64,000 nt of DNA from Achromobacter agilis (GTDB lineage: Bacteria; Pseudomonadota; Gammaproteobacteria; Burkholderiales; Burkholderiaceae_B): positions 1-64,000 of the forward strand of contig NZ_UFQB01000009.1 in the NCBI RefSeq assembly GCF_900496965.1, given 5' to 3'. Shown piece after piece: positions 25,390 to 35,093 of the stretch (its first letter is position 1; each line of letters opens with the position of its first letter). A model generated the notes under the pieces. The model made no database searches. It had not been told where the DNA came from and saw nothing but the letters and a program-made list of their open reading frames with translations. The position numbers and the translations under genes are program-made.

Positions 25390-26436
25390 TCACGCAGATT
25401 CCGCCTGCCGCGCGGCCAGGACGGCATAGAGCGGCCCGGTAACAATCACGACGAATACCATCCGAGTTACATGGAATGCCGTCACCACCGGCACGCCCAG
25501 CTGCAACACTTTGGCGGTAATGGCCATCTCGGCAATGCCCCCCGGCGTGGTGCCCAGGATCAAGGTGGGAATAGGCGCGGCAGACCACCACGATAGCAAC
25601 GCGCCCAAACCGAATGCCAGCGCCAGGGCGGTAATCGTGAAGGCCGCAACCGCCGCAATGAAACGCGGCGCCGCCCGGAAAAAATCCGGCCGGTAACGGT
25701 CGCCCAACGACCAACCGATAAACAACTGCCCCACCTTCGGCACATAGTCCGGCAGAGCCGACAACTCGATACCGGAGGCCGTCAGCATCATGGCGACAAG
25801 CATCGGGCCCAGCACCCAGGGATTTGGCAGCCGCAGCTTCATGAAGGCCGTTCCGCCGATGCAGGTCAGGGCAATCAGCAGCGCCAATCCGGCACCGTGA
25901 ACCTCGCGCGGGCCCGGAATGGTGGGATCCAGCCCCGCAACGCCCCACCACTGAAAAATGAACGGCACCGTGACGACGACAAGCAGCACCCGCACACTGT
26001 GCGCCGTCGCCACCCGGTCTATGCGCGCGCCGTGGCGTTCCGCGAGGCTGGCCATCTCGCTTGCGCCGCCGATCGCCGACGCGAACCACGCCGTCTTGAA
26101 ATCCACGTCGGTGTAACGGCGCAGGATCGCCGTGCCCATGAAAGCCAGCGCCAGCGCGAACAGCATGCCGACGATGATGGGCCCCGCGTTGCTGCCGATG
26201 TGTCCGATCACCTGGGGTGTGAAATAGAGGCCCAGCGACGTTCCGATTACCCACTGCCCGCCATTGCGCGCCGGCCTGGGGCAAGCCGTGCCCAGGCCTC
26301 CGATGCGCGTCGCGGCCGTCAGCAGCAGCGCGCCAAGCATCCATGGCAGGGGAATATGCGCCCGCACCGCCAGCAACGCTCCGATCAGCGCAATCGCAAA
26401 ACCACCCAGCACCCTCCACCCTATATTCCGCACCAC
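25390..26436 (-). CDS. AbrB-family (PF05145-type) integral membrane protein, putative transporter/regulator
   Basis: 348 aa with about ten hydrophobic segments arranged as two repeats of the AbrB duplication domain; each repeat has a glycine/proline-rich motif (LPWMLGALLLTA near residue 29 and LPNPWVLGPMLVAM near residue 208). Members are annotated as putative ammonia monooxygenase or AbrB-like, with no proven general function. The C-terminal section LGTTPGGIAEMAITA is highly conserved in the family. It is divergent from the aminotransferase gene at 26538 with a 101-bp gap, so the two may share control. Confidence 0.82.
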   Translation of the reverse strand: MVRNIGWRVLGGFAIALIGALLAVRAHIPLPWMLGALLLTAATRIGGLGTACPRPARNGGQWVIGTSLGLYFTPQVIGHIGSNAGPIIVGMLFALALAFMGTAILRRYTDVDFKTAWFASAIGGASEMASLAERHGARIDRVATAHSVRVLLVVVTVPFIFQWWGVAGLDPTIPGPREVHGAGLALLIALTCIGGTAFMKLRLPNPWVLGPMLVAMMLTASGIELSALPDYVPKVGQLFIGWSLGDRYRPDFFRAAPRFIAAVAAFTITALALAFGLGALLSWWSAAPIPTLILGTTPGGIAEMAITAKVLQLGVPVVTAFHVTRMVFVVIVTGPLYAVLAARQAESA

Positions 26437-26537
26437 GTCCCCTTCCGCGCCCTAAGCTCACGAGAAAACCGAATTATGAGTTAGTGGGATACTTACGAAA
26501 ACTCTCTTTGCTAGCAGCGTCCACTTCTCCGTTCACC

Positions 26538-27704
26538 ATGATCCGATCCAAACTTCCCGACGTTGGCACCACCATCTTTACCGTGATGAGCCGCCTGGCC
26601 ATCGAACACAAGGCGATCAACCTGGGCCAGGGGTTTCCCGATTTCGATCCGGATCCTGCCCTGTGCGAGCTGGTCTCCAAGGCCATGGCCGACGGCCATA
26701 ACCAGTATCCCTACATGCCCGGCGTCGCGCCCCTGCGCGAAGCCATCGCCGCCAAGACGCGCGAACTCTACGGCCATGCCTACGACCCCGAAACCGAAAT
26801 CACGGTTACCAGCGGCGCCACGGAAGCGTTGATGGCCACCGTGCTGGCGGCCGTGGGCAGCGGGGACGAAGTCGTCGTCATCGAACCTTGCTACGACTCC
26901 TACCTGCCCGCGATCCGGCTGGCGGGCGGCACGGCGGTGCCGGTGCCGCTGCGGGCGCCCATCGAAGACGACCCGTACTACCGCATCGACTGGCAGCGCG
27001 TGCGCGACGCCATCACGTCGAAAACGCGTCTCCTGATGCTGAACTTCCCGCACAACCCCACTGGCGCGGTGCTCGACGACAGCGACCTGGATGCCCTGGA
27101 AGCCATCGTGCGCGACACCGGCGTCCTGCTGGTCTCCGACGAGGTCTATGAGCACATCGTGTTCGACGGCAAACCGCATGCCAGCATCGCGCGCCGCCCC
27201 CTGCTGGCCGAGCACGCCTTCGTGATTTCTTCCTTCGGCAAGACCTATCACACTACCGGCTGGAAGATCGGCTATTGCTGCGCCCCGCGCCAGCTCAGCG
27301 CCGAGCTGCGCAAAGTGCACCAATTCATGGTCTTCACCGTGCCCTCGCCCATGCAGTTCGCGCTGGCCGAATTCATGCGCGATCCCAAGCCCTACCTGGA
27401 TCTTCCGGCCTTCTACCAGGCCAAGCGCGACCGCTTGGCGCGGGGTCTGGAGAAGACCCGGTTCCGCCCGCTGCCCAGCCCCGGAACGTTCTTCCTGCTG
27501 GCCGACTACAGCCACATTTCCAAGCAGAACGAGGCCGATTTCGCGCGCGATCTCACCGTGAAAAACGGCGTCACCGTGATACCCGTATCGGCGTTCTACC
27601 GCCAGCCCGACGCGCCCGAATCGAACCACCGCATCGTGCGATTCTGTTTCGCCAAAAAGGATGCCACGCTGGACGCCGCATTGGAACGCCTGGCGCAAGT
27701 CTGA
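26538..27704 (+). CDS. Methionine-type aminotransferase (class I/II, YbdL-like)
   Basis: 388 aa from ATG 26538; an in-frame extension of 65 codons upstream overlaps the divergent gene and is not used. It is a fold-type I PLP aminotransferase: INLGQGFPDFDPDP, TVTSGATEALMATVLA, LMLNFPHNPTGAVL, the aspartate/tyrosine segment VSDEVYEHIVFDG, and the PLP lysine in SSFGKTYHTTGWKIGY. The family transaminates methionine and related amino acids with keto acids, as in the methionine salvage step. It stands alone on this strand. Confidence 0.92.
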   Translation: MIRSKLPDVGTTIFTVMSRLAIEHKAINLGQGFPDFDPDPALCELVSKAMADGHNQYPYMPGVAPLREAIAAKTRELYGHAYDPETEITVTSGATEALMATVLAAVGSGDEVVVIEPCYDSYLPAIRLAGGTAVPVPLRAPIEDDPYYRIDWQRVRDAITSKTRLLMLNFPHNPTGAVLDDSDLDALEAIVRDTGVLLVSDEVYEHIVFDGKPHASIARRPLLAEHAFVISSFGKTYHTTGWKIGYCCAPRQLSAELRKVHQFMVFTVPSPMQFALAEFMRDPKPYLDLPAFYQAKRDRLARGLEKTRFRPLPSPGTFFLLADYSHISKQNEADFARDLTVKNGVTVIPVSAFYRQPDAPESNHRIVRFCFAKKDATLDAALERLAQV

Positions 27705-27797
27705 TCCATTCAGAATTGCGTTTCACCCCCTGAAAACAGCATCATTTCTTCAAATATCGAGTAAAAGCTCATATTTAAATTCTGCTGCTTTCAAGCT

Positions 27798-27825
27798 ATA
27801 AAAAAGGGGCGCCGCGAGGCGCCCC
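27798..27825 (-). terminator. Terminator of the tctCBA transcript
   Basis: A perfect hairpin GGGGCGCC-GCGA-GGCGCCCC (27806-27825), followed on the minus strand by TTTTTTATAG. It lies 64 nt after the tctA stop codon. Confidence 0.9.
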
Positions 27826-27888
27826 ATGCAATTTCCGGTGACGATCCGGCGCGTCTGCGGGCTCTCCAGCGGACGCGCCGGCATCCCA

Positions 27889-29415
27889 TCAAACCGGATC
27901 GGCGGCAACCTTTCTCGCGGCCCGTGCCCGGCGCATGATCTGCGGCACGATCACGACGGCGGCCGCGCCTGCCCACAAGGCGATCGCGACAGGGCTGGCG
28001 AACAGCACGCTCACGTCTCCGTCCGTAATCGACAAGGCGCGGCGCAGATTTTGCTCCATCATGTCGCCCAACACCACGCCCAACACCAGCGGCGCCATCG
28101 GCACACCGAACTTGCGCAGGAAGTAGCCCAGCGTCCCGATACCGGCGACCAGCAGCAGATCGAAGGTACCCGCGTTGATCGCGTACACGCCGATGTAGCT
28201 GATGCAGAGAATGCCAGGCACCATCAGCCAGCCCGGTACCGACAGCACCTTCGAAAACAGGCGCACGAGCGGCACGTTCATGATGAACAGCAGAACGTTG
28301 GCGACGAACAGCGAAGCGATCAATCCCCACACCAGGTCGGGCTTGGATTCGAACAGGACAGGGCCCGGCGTGATGTTGTAGAGGGTCAGCGCGCCCATCA
28401 TTACCGCGGTGGTGCCCGAACCGGGCACGCCCAAGGTCAGCATGGGAACGAAAGAGCCGATGGCCGACGCAGTCGCGGCGGCTTCAGGCGCCACCAGGCC
28501 GCGCATATCGCCCTTGCCGAACTTCGCCTCCGGGTCTTTGGCTTCGATGATGCGCTTCTCTTGCGAGTAGGCTACGGCCGCGGCGACGCTGGCTCCCGCC
28601 CCCGGCAGCACGCCGACGCCGAAACCGACGAACGCGCTACGCACGACGCTCCACCAGGTGAATATCAGCTCTTTCAGGTTGAAGATCTTGCGGCCACTGG
28701 GCTTGACCTCGACGCTGTGGCCCGCCATCACTTTTTCGAGCATTTCCAGCATCTCGCTGACCGCGAACAACGCGATCACGACGACGACGAAATCGATGCC
28801 GTCGGCCAGGTGCACCGACTCGAAGGTATAGCGGTAGACGCCCGAATTCGCATCCACGCCCACGACCGAAATCGACAGCCCGATCATCGCGGCGAGCACG
28901 CCCTTCACAGGCTGCTTGCCCAGCAAGCTGGTCAGGCAGCAGAACGCGAAAATCATCAGCACGAAGTACTCGGCGGGGCCGAATGCGAGCGCCCATTTCG
29001 CCAGGAGCGGCGCCAGCAGGATGATGCCAACCACCGACACGATGGCGCCGAAGAACGCCGACCAGGCAGACAGCGACAAGGCGACGTTGGCCAGGCCCTG
29101 GCGCGCCAGCGGATAGCCGTCCAGCGTCGTCATGATGGCGCTGGCCTCGCCGGGCACGTTCAGCAGGATGGAGGTGATGCGGCCGCCGTACTCGGCGCCC
29201 ACATACACCGCCGCCAGCAGGATCAGCGCCGTCTCGGGCGGCAGGTTCATGGCGAAGGCGATCGGAATCAGCATCGCCACGCCGTTGATGGGACCCAGCC
29301 CCGGCAACACGCCCACCATGGTTCCGAAGAAGGAGCCGATGGCGGCCACCAGGAGGTTCGTCAGCGAAAAGGCGACGCCGAAGCCAATGGTCAAATGATC
29401 GAGAATGGCGCTCAT
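27889..29415 (-). CDS. tctA: Tripartite tricarboxylate transporter large permease TctA
   Basis: 508 aa from ATG 29415, which overlaps the tctB stop (ATGA). About twelve membrane segments. The family signatures are TMVGVLPGLGPINGVAMLIP, RITSILLNVPGEASAIMTTLDGYP (split here as the conserved loop) and TLGVPGSGTTAVMMGAL in the second half. TctA is the channel of a secondary carboxylate importer fed by the binding protein TctC. The gene is last in tctC-tctB-tctA and is followed by a strong terminator. Confidence 0.95.
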   Translation of the reverse strand: MSAILDHLTIGFGVAFSLTNLLVAAIGSFFGTMVGVLPGLGPINGVAMLIPIAFAMNLPPETALILLAAVYVGAEYGGRITSILLNVPGEASAIMTTLDGYPLARQGLANVALSLSAWSAFFGAIVSVVGIILLAPLLAKWALAFGPAEYFVLMIFAFCCLTSLLGKQPVKGVLAAMIGLSISVVGVDANSGVYRYTFESVHLADGIDFVVVVIALFAVSEMLEMLEKVMAGHSVEVKPSGRKIFNLKELIFTWWSVVRSAFVGFGVGVLPGAGASVAAAVAYSQEKRIIEAKDPEAKFGKGDMRGLVAPEAAATASAIGSFVPMLTLGVPGSGTTAVMMGALTLYNITPGPVLFESKPDLVWGLIASLFVANVLLFIMNVPLVRLFSKVLSVPGWLMVPGILCISYIGVYAINAGTFDLLLVAGIGTLGYFLRKFGVPMAPLVLGVVLGDMMEQNLRRALSITDGDVSVLFASPVAIALWAGAAAVVIVPQIMRRARAARKVAADPV

Positions 29416-29849
29416 ATCAGGCTCCCCAGCAGTCCGCCCGGCAGGACGACGTCCAGCACTTTGTCGAACAGCACGAAAAAGAAAAGGCTCATGACGACGC
29501 CGCCGATGGCGCATTTGATCCAGCCGCCCCCGAACAGGCGTCCGACAAATACCGTCATCAACGACGTGGCGATCACGAAGCCCAGCCACTGGAACAGGAA
29601 GGCATAGGCGGCGGCAAACACCACCATCAGCGCAATGCGGCCGTTGGCGCCCGGAGGATTCGCCTCGACCGCATGGCCGCCCTTGTAGACGAGCCACAGG
29701 CCGCACAACCCGATGATCAGCGCCAGCAGCAGGGGGAAGGCGCGCGGGCCCACCGGTTCATAGGCGAATGGGGCTTCGATTCCCCATCCCGCCGCGGTCA
29801 TGAAGACAGAAAGCGCCAACGCCGCCAGCCCCAATATTCGATCGTTCAT
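29412..29849 (-). CDS. tctB: Tripartite tricarboxylate transporter small permease TctB
   Basis: 145 aa from ATG 29849. Four hydrophobic segments, starting DRILGLAALALSVFMTAAGW, and the family pattern EPVGPRAFPLLLALIIGLCG. TctB is the poorly conserved small membrane subunit required with TctA. The stop codon overlaps the tctA start, so the two subunits are translationally coupled. Confidence 0.92.
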   Translation of the reverse strand: MNDRILGLAALALSVFMTAAGWGIEAPFAYEPVGPRAFPLLLALIIGLCGLWLVYKGGHAVEANPPGANGRIALMVVFAAAYAFLFQWLGFVIATSLMTVFVGRLFGGGWIKCAIGGVVMSLFFFVLFDKVLDVVLPGGLLGSLI

Positions 29850-29962
29850 GATCACTTTTCCGTTGTAGTCGCATCGCGCGGCGCAGCGTCCCCCGCCGCC
29901 GCGGAAAAAACCGCGGCGGGAGAGCCCTGTCGGGCGCAATCCTGGGAGAAAAGGCCTGGCGC

Positions 29963-30961
29963 TTACTTCTTGACCAGACCGAAGGAATCAGCCAGTTCGC
30001 CGTACCGTTTGACCTGATCCTTCACGTACGCGTCCAGTTCGGGACCGGTCTTGTTGAACGGAAACAGGCCCTGCTGTTCGCGCAGCTTGCCAAACTCGGG
30101 GGAGTTGCTTGCCTTCTCGAAGGCGTTGATCCAGAACTGGTAGTCGCTGTCGGACACCTTGGGACCCACGTAGAAGCCGCGGATGATCGGCCACACGATG
30201 TCGTAGCCCTGCTCCTTGGCCGTGGGCACGGTGCCCAGCTTGCCCGGCAGGCGCTGATCGTTGAACACGGCCAGCACGCGGATCGGAGCGCCGCCCTCGA
30301 GCATGGTGAACGCTTCGGCCGCGTCGCCCATGTAGGCCTGGATATGGCCGCCGCGCAGCGCCGTCACGGCCTCGCCGCCGCCTTCAAAGGCAACGAAGCG
30401 CATTTTCTTGAAATCCACGCCGGCCGCCTTGGCGGTCAGCGCGGCCTTCATCCAGTCCTGGCTGCCCACGGTACCGCCTGCGCCCAGCACGATCTTGGTC
30501 GGATCCTGCTTGAAGGCTTCCATCAGGCCTTTCAGGTCGGTGTACGGGGAATCGTTGCGAACCACCGCAACACCGTAGTCCGTGCCGATAGCGGCCAGCC
30601 AGCGCACATCGTTGACGTTGTACTTGCCGAACTTGCCCTGGGCGAGGTTCAGCAGCGAACCGCCCGAAAACGCCACGATGGTGCCCGGCTCGTTGGGATG
30701 CTGGGCCACGATGTTGTTGTAGGCCACGGCGCCGATGCCGCCAGGCATGTAGACGATGCGCATGGCGGTCTTGAGCGCGCCGCTTTGCTTCAGGCCTTCC
30801 GTGGCCAGGCGGCAGGTCAGGTCGAAACCCCCGCCGGGCTGGGCCGGCGCGATGCATTCCGGGCGGCGGGGCTCTTCGGCTGCCTGGGCGGCGCCCAGGG
30901 ACAGGGTAATCGCGCCAAGCGCCGCAACGGCGGCCAGGCGCAGCTTCAGACTCGTCTGCAT
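29963..30961 (-). CDS. tctC: Tripartite tricarboxylate transporter binding protein TctC
   Basis: 332 aa from ATG 30961, with GGAG nearby. The signal peptide MQTSLKLRLAAVAALGAITL continues to AQA, and the mature protein begins AEEPRRPECIAPAQPGGGFD. The CIAPAQPGGGFDLTCRL segment is typical of true TctC proteins rather than of the general Bug family; both belong to one superfamily. It captures citrate or related tricarboxylates in the periplasm. It follows the tctDE regulators on the same strand, as in known citrate-responsive systems. Confidence 0.93.
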   Translation of the reverse strand: MQTSLKLRLAAVAALGAITLSLGAAQAAEEPRRPECIAPAQPGGGFDLTCRLATEGLKQSGALKTAMRIVYMPGGIGAVAYNNIVAQHPNEPGTIVAFSGGSLLNLAQGKFGKYNVNDVRWLAAIGTDYGVAVVRNDSPYTDLKGLMEAFKQDPTKIVLGAGGTVGSQDWMKAALTAKAAGVDFKKMRFVAFEGGGEAVTALRGGHIQAYMGDAAEAFTMLEGGAPIRVLAVFNDQRLPGKLGTVPTAKEQGYDIVWPIIRGFYVGPKVSDSDYQFWINAFEKASNSPEFGKLREQQGLFPFNKTGPELDAYVKDQVKRYGELADSFGLVKK

Positions 30962-31093
30962 TCTTGCGTCTCCGAGATTTATAGGTCTAGGTATGGCTGG
31001 AAGCCCCGCCCTGACGGTTTTCCGCAATGGCTGCCCCAGTGGACGCAACCGTACAAAATCGAAGCTTTCCAATACCTTTCAAAAGCTGTCGTT

Positions 31094-32551
31094 TTAATGA
31101 CGCATCGCAGCATCCGGCGTTGATTCGAGGGTAAACACCAAGGCAGCCCTCAAGCCGGGCAACGGCGCCCGGTTTTCCAGGACGAGGCGCGCGCCCAGGA
31201 TTTCGGCAATGGTGCCCACAATGGCCAGCCCCAGGCCGGCGCCAGGCTTGTTCTTGCCGGCCGCTCCCCGGCGGAAGCGGACGCAAGCGCGGGCGATGTC
31301 TTCCGCGGACATGCCCGGGCCGCTGTCCTCGACAACCAGCCGGGCCTGCCCGGCATCGGCCTGGATCCGCACGGTGACCTCCCCTGTGGGCGAGGTGTAG
31401 CGGATGGCGTTGTCCACCAGGTTGCTGACCGCCTCGCGCAGCAGCCAGTCGGCCCCCTGTACGACCACCGGCCGCTGTTCGGCCTCCAGGCCGATGTCCA
31501 GCTGGCGGACCCGGGCCGTGGGAAGCAGAGTCCGGATGACGCCATCGGCCAGGTCGACCAGGTCGACGGATTCAGGGACGAAACCGCCTTCGGCCAGGGA
31601 AGCGTCCTTAGCGCGCGCCAGAGCGAGCATTTGGTTGGTGGTACGTACGGCCCTGTCCAGGCCCTCCTGCATCGCCAGAAGGGCTGTACGGACCTCCTGG
31701 GGGTCTGTTTCTCGCAGGGCATAGGCCGTCTGGGTACGCAAAACGGACAGCGGCGTGCGCAATTGGTGCGAGGCGTCGTCCAAGAACTGGCTCTGGACCC
31801 TCGCCTGAGCCGCAAAACGGGCCATGTGGAGGTTTACGGCCGCAACCAGGGGTAGGACCTCCCCTGGCATGTCGGACGCGCTGACGGGGCTTAAATCGTC
31901 TGCAGACCGCCCTTCCACTTCCTGCCGTAATCGGACCAGGGGCCGCAAGGCCATGAAAACGCCCAGGATGATCAGCAGGACGCTGATGAGGATCACGGCC
32001 AGGTCCCGCTCCACGGAGCGCACCAGGACCTGGTGGAGGAACGCCTGGCGGGTATCCAGGCCTTCCGCGACCTGCACAATAACTCGTCCCCCTTTGTTTG
32101 CGTACAGGGGGGGATCCATGGGGCGCGCGAGCGCCGCGACGCGGACCGGGGTTCCCTGGTAGGTCGCATAGAAAAAACGCGGCTCGCCGGAAACCAGCGG
32201 TTCCGCGGGCATGGGCAGGTCGGGATGGCCGATTTCCGCCAGCCCATCTTCGGTCGCGACCCGGTAGAACACGCTGCCATTGGCTGTCAGCTCGAAAAAT
32301 TCCAGCATCAGGTACGGCTGCTCCATGGCTAATCCACCGCTGGCTGTGGATATGTTGTGGTCGATGGCGCGCAGCGCTCCGGAAAGCGAACGGTCATAGG
32401 CAATGTCGACTTGGTTCCGCAACTGGTGGTTGGACAGCCAGAGCGCGCCCATCATCACGAAAACCAGCGTCGGAATCAGCCACCAGAGCAACTGGGTCTT
32501 CAGGGTCCGGTTCCGTTTTTGCCCGGTTTTTTTCGCACTTCTAGTTGTCAA
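31094..32551 (-). CDS. tctE: Sensor histidine kinase TctE
   Basis: 485 aa starting at TTG 32551, inside the end of tctD (11-nt overlap); GGAG lies 7 nt before it and no usable ATG follows until within the first membrane helix. Order: transmembrane helix (about 20-42), extracytoplasmic 2CSK_N-type sensor region to about 185, second helix near ILISVLLIILGVFMALRPL, then HisKA with the phospho-acceptor in DDASHQLRTPLSVLR and the ATPase boxes NLVDNAIRYTSP, VEDSGPGMSAED and GAGLGLAIV. It probably senses citrate or similar acids and phosphorylates TctD. Confidence 0.93.
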   Translation of the reverse strand: MTTRSAKKTGQKRNRTLKTQLLWWLIPTLVFVMMGALWLSNHQLRNQVDIAYDRSLSGALRAIDHNISTASGGLAMEQPYLMLEFFELTANGSVFYRVATEDGLAEIGHPDLPMPAEPLVSGEPRFFYATYQGTPVRVAALARPMDPPLYANKGGRVIVQVAEGLDTRQAFLHQVLVRSVERDLAVILISVLLIILGVFMALRPLVRLRQEVEGRSADDLSPVSASDMPGEVLPLVAAVNLHMARFAAQARVQSQFLDDASHQLRTPLSVLRTQTAYALRETDPQEVRTALLAMQEGLDRAVRTTNQMLALARAKDASLAEGGFVPESVDLVDLADGVIRTLLPTARVRQLDIGLEAEQRPVVVQGADWLLREAVSNLVDNAIRYTSPTGEVTVRIQADAGQARLVVEDSGPGMSAEDIARACVRFRRGAAGKNKPGAGLGLAIVGTIAEILGARLVLENRAPLPGLRAALVFTLESTPDAAMRH

Positions 32552-33218
32552 CAGCGTTCTCCAGGCAGTAGCCCATGCCCCGCATGGTCACAATCTGCAC
32601 GCCGGTATCTGCCAATTTTTTGCGCAAGCGGTGTACCAGGACCTCGATCGCCTCCAGGTTGATGTCCGCGTCGTCCGTAAGGATGCGGTCCAGGATCTGC
32701 TGCTTGTTGATGGGTTCGCCGCTTTTCTGGATCAGCACCCGAAGTACGGAATGTTCACGTGGGGATAACTGCAGGGGCTGTCCGTTGACCGTGAATTTTT
32801 GCGCAGCAGTTTCGAAAACCAGGTTTCCCAGGGTAAGCCGCGGATGTTCGCGTCCACGGCTGCGCCGGATCAGCGCAATCAACCGTGCTTCCAACTCTTC
32901 CACAACGAACGGTTTCGGCAGGAAATCGTCAGCGCCCTGGTGAAGGGTCCCGATTTTTTCGGCCAGCGAATCGCGCGCGGTCAAGACCAGCACCGGCGTA
33001 CGGTCGTCCCGCGCGCGGATCTTCGCCAGCAAGGTATGGCCATCCATGCCGGGAAGTCCGAGATCCAGGATGACGGCATCGAATTCTTCGATCGCCAACC
33101 GCCGTTCTGCAACCAGCCCGTCATCAGCCCATTCGACAACGAAGCCGGCATGCCTGGCGAGGCTTCTGGAAAGCCAGCGGGCAAGTTCGGCTTCGTCTTC
33201 TATCAGAAGGATGCGCAT
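32541..33218 (-). CDS. tctD: OmpR-family response regulator TctD
   Basis: 225 aa. The receiver domain has acidic pocket E8/D9, phospho-acceptor D52 in VILDLGLPGMDG, and the lysine in DFLPKPF. The C-terminal winged-helix DNA-binding domain contains LSPREHSVLRVLIQ and INLEAIEVLVHRLRKKL, ending GMGYCLE. It would activate tctCBA, the permease operon downstream of its kinase. A run of eight C residues (minus strand) lies 12-19 nt before its start codon. Confidence 0.94.
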   Translation of the reverse strand: MRILLIEDEAELARWLSRSLARHAGFVVEWADDGLVAERRLAIEEFDAVILDLGLPGMDGHTLLAKIRARDDRTPVLVLTARDSLAEKIGTLHQGADDFLPKPFVVEELEARLIALIRRSRGREHPRLTLGNLVFETAAQKFTVNGQPLQLSPREHSVLRVLIQKSGEPINKQQILDRILTDDADINLEAIEVLVHRLRKKLADTGVQIVTMRGMGYCLENAVDN

Positions 33219-33708
33219 GGACGGAGTCCGGGGGGGGATGGCTGGGCGGAATGGGAAAACATGTTTGGCTTTTCCTTTATTTCTCTTTATATAAAGACTA
33301 ATGATTAATAAGGGCTGTGGATAACTACCTTAACCTTGAAAACCTCTTTTTTTTCATGAGCTTGGAGCCGTTTTTGCCTGTGCAAGAACTCTGTGTGGGA
33401 AAAAAGTTGAAGTTGGACAAGATTTTGACCCCTGCCCGAAACCCCTGCTTGTTCAACTTGCCTCCACAAAATGTGCACAACCAGCCGCCTTAGGAGTTAT
33501 CCACAGGCCGATTTCCGGAATCGGGTGGCAAAAGTGGCACTTTTACCCCGAAAAACGCGCTTTGGCACCCCCCGCTTTTTTGCCCTTCCAGAGGCCTGCA
33601 GAGGCTCCGTAAGCCGTCTTCGCAACCCGGGATCAGGGGGGAGGCATCTGGCCTTTCTTTACAGGGGACTGAACAAAAAGTGAGCAGGTTTCGCCGTAGA
33701 ATCGCGCC
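33219..33708. other. Intergenic region with AT-rich tract and two perfect DnaA boxes
   Basis: 490 bp between divergent tctD and the ClC gene. It holds an AT-rich stretch (about 33268-33310), perfect DnaA 9-mers at 33316-33324 (minus strand) and 33497-33505 (plus strand), and a poly-T run near 33347. It must also carry promoters for both neighbours, though none is clear. No credible protein gene. Confidence 0.6.
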
Positions 33709-35091
33709 ATGGCGAGAGAAATCAGAATCAAGAATTCGGGCTGGGCGACCTGGCTGAGAAGCCGTCTGCTGGCCGACAATCTGCCGGTTACGGTGTGTGC
33801 AGCGGCGTTGATGGGCCTGTTTGGCGCGCTGGCCACTGTCGTCTTCCGGGAATTGCTGGGCTGGACGCAAATATTGCTCGGCGGGGGCGATGTTCCCCAC
33901 GGCATGGTGTCCCTGGCGCGTGGACTCAGTCCCTGGCAGCGGTTTCTGATGCCGGCTGTCGGGGGCGCGATCGCAGGCGCGATCCTGCAGCTGGCCGCGA
34001 AACGGTTGCCCAGGCGTGGCGCGGCGGACTACATGGAAGCCATTGCGGTTGGGCGTGGCATCATCGGGTTCCGCCAGACGGTGGCCCGCAGCCTGTCATC
34101 CATTTTTTCCATCGGATCGGGCGCTTCTATCGGGCGAGAAGGCCCCATGGTGCAGCTCGCGGCGATGCTGTCGTCCTTGGCGGGCCGATACCTGGTCCTG
34201 CCGCCCAGGCATTTGCGGCTGTTGGTCGCCTGCGGCGCCACCGCGGGCATCACGTCCGCCTACAACGCGCCGATCGCCGGCGCGTTATTCATTTCCGAGA
34301 TCGTCTATGGCGCGATTTCGTCCGCGACGCTGGTGCCGCTGATCGTATCGTCCGTCGTGGCCAACATCGTGACGCGCCAGATCCTGCATTACGATGCCGT
34401 GTTCCATATGCCGCCCTTCGATTTCGTGTCCGGCTGGGAAGTCATCAACTATCTGGGACTGGGCCTGATCGCCGGCCTGGCGGCGCCGCAATTCCTGCGG
34501 TTCCTGGACGTGGCGCGCAGCGCCTTCGGCCGGCTGCCATTGCCGTTGTGGGCCAGGATGGCCATGGGCGGCCTGATCGTGGGCGCCTTGTCGGTGGTGA
34601 ATCCCGAGGTCTGGGGGAATGGCTATAGCGTGGTCAACAGCATGCTGCATACGCAGTGGGCGTGGCAGGCCGTTGCCGCCATTCTGTTGCTGAAGACGCT
34701 GGCGACCGCGGCCAGCGTCGGTTCGGGCGCGGTGGGCGGCGTCTTCACGCCCACGCTGTTCGTGGGGGCGGCGCTGGGCGCTTTGTATGGCACCGGCCTG
34801 CAGGCCTTGTTTCCCGCCGGCGATCTGTCGGCGGTATCCAGCTATGCCATCGTCGGCATGGGGGCGCTGCTGGCGGCCACCACCTATGCGCCGTTGATGT
34901 CGATCTTGATGATATTCGAGATGACGCTCAGCTACGAAGTGATGTTGCCGCTCATGTTGGCGTGCGTGACCGGCTATGTGATCGCGCATCGTATCCGGCC
35001 AGATTCCGTCTACGCGAAATCGCTGGCCAGCAACCGGCGCGCGCGGCTTGCAGCAGCTGGCGGGAAAGACGAAGAAAAGTCCTCACTATGA
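33709..35091 (+). CDS. ClC-family chloride channel/transporter
   Basis: 460 aa with 10-12 hydrophobic helices. The decisive motif is GSGASIGREGPMVQ, whose glutamate corresponds to the gating Glu148 of E. coli ClC. The first selectivity motif (GSGIP in ClcA) is replaced by RGAADYMEA, as in the ClcB subgroup, so chloride/proton exchange cannot be assumed. SVGSGAVGGVFTPTLFVGAALG is the third conserved filter segment. No C-terminal CBS domains. Monocistronic, with its own terminator. Confidence 0.93.
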   Translation: MAREIRIKNSGWATWLRSRLLADNLPVTVCAAALMGLFGALATVVFRELLGWTQILLGGGDVPHGMVSLARGLSPWQRFLMPAVGGAIAGAILQLAAKRLPRRGAADYMEAIAVGRGIIGFRQTVARSLSSIFSIGSGASIGREGPMVQLAAMLSSLAGRYLVLPPRHLRLLVACGATAGITSAYNAPIAGALFISEIVYGAISSATLVPLIVSSVVANIVTRQILHYDAVFHMPPFDFVSGWEVINYLGLGLIAGLAAPQFLRFLDVARSAFGRLPLPLWARMAMGGLIVGALSVVNPEVWGNGYSVVNSMLHTQWAWQAVAAILLLKTLATAASVGSGAVGGVFTPTLFVGAALGALYGTGLQALFPAGDLSAVSSYAIVGMGALLAATTYAPLMSILMIFEMTLSYEVMLPLMLACVTGYVIAHRIRPDSVYAKSLASNRRARLAAAGGKDEEKSSL

Positions 35092-35093
35092 AT

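Noticed and set aside
27752-27776. AT-rich hairpin after the aminotransferase gene as a terminator
   Set aside because: The stem is bulged and no T-run follows; evidence too weak to annotate.
32751-32769. CACGTG core in TGTTCACGTGGGGATA within tctD as a parS site
   Set aside because: Only the central hexamer matches; the outer bases required for ParB are absent and it is in coding sequence.
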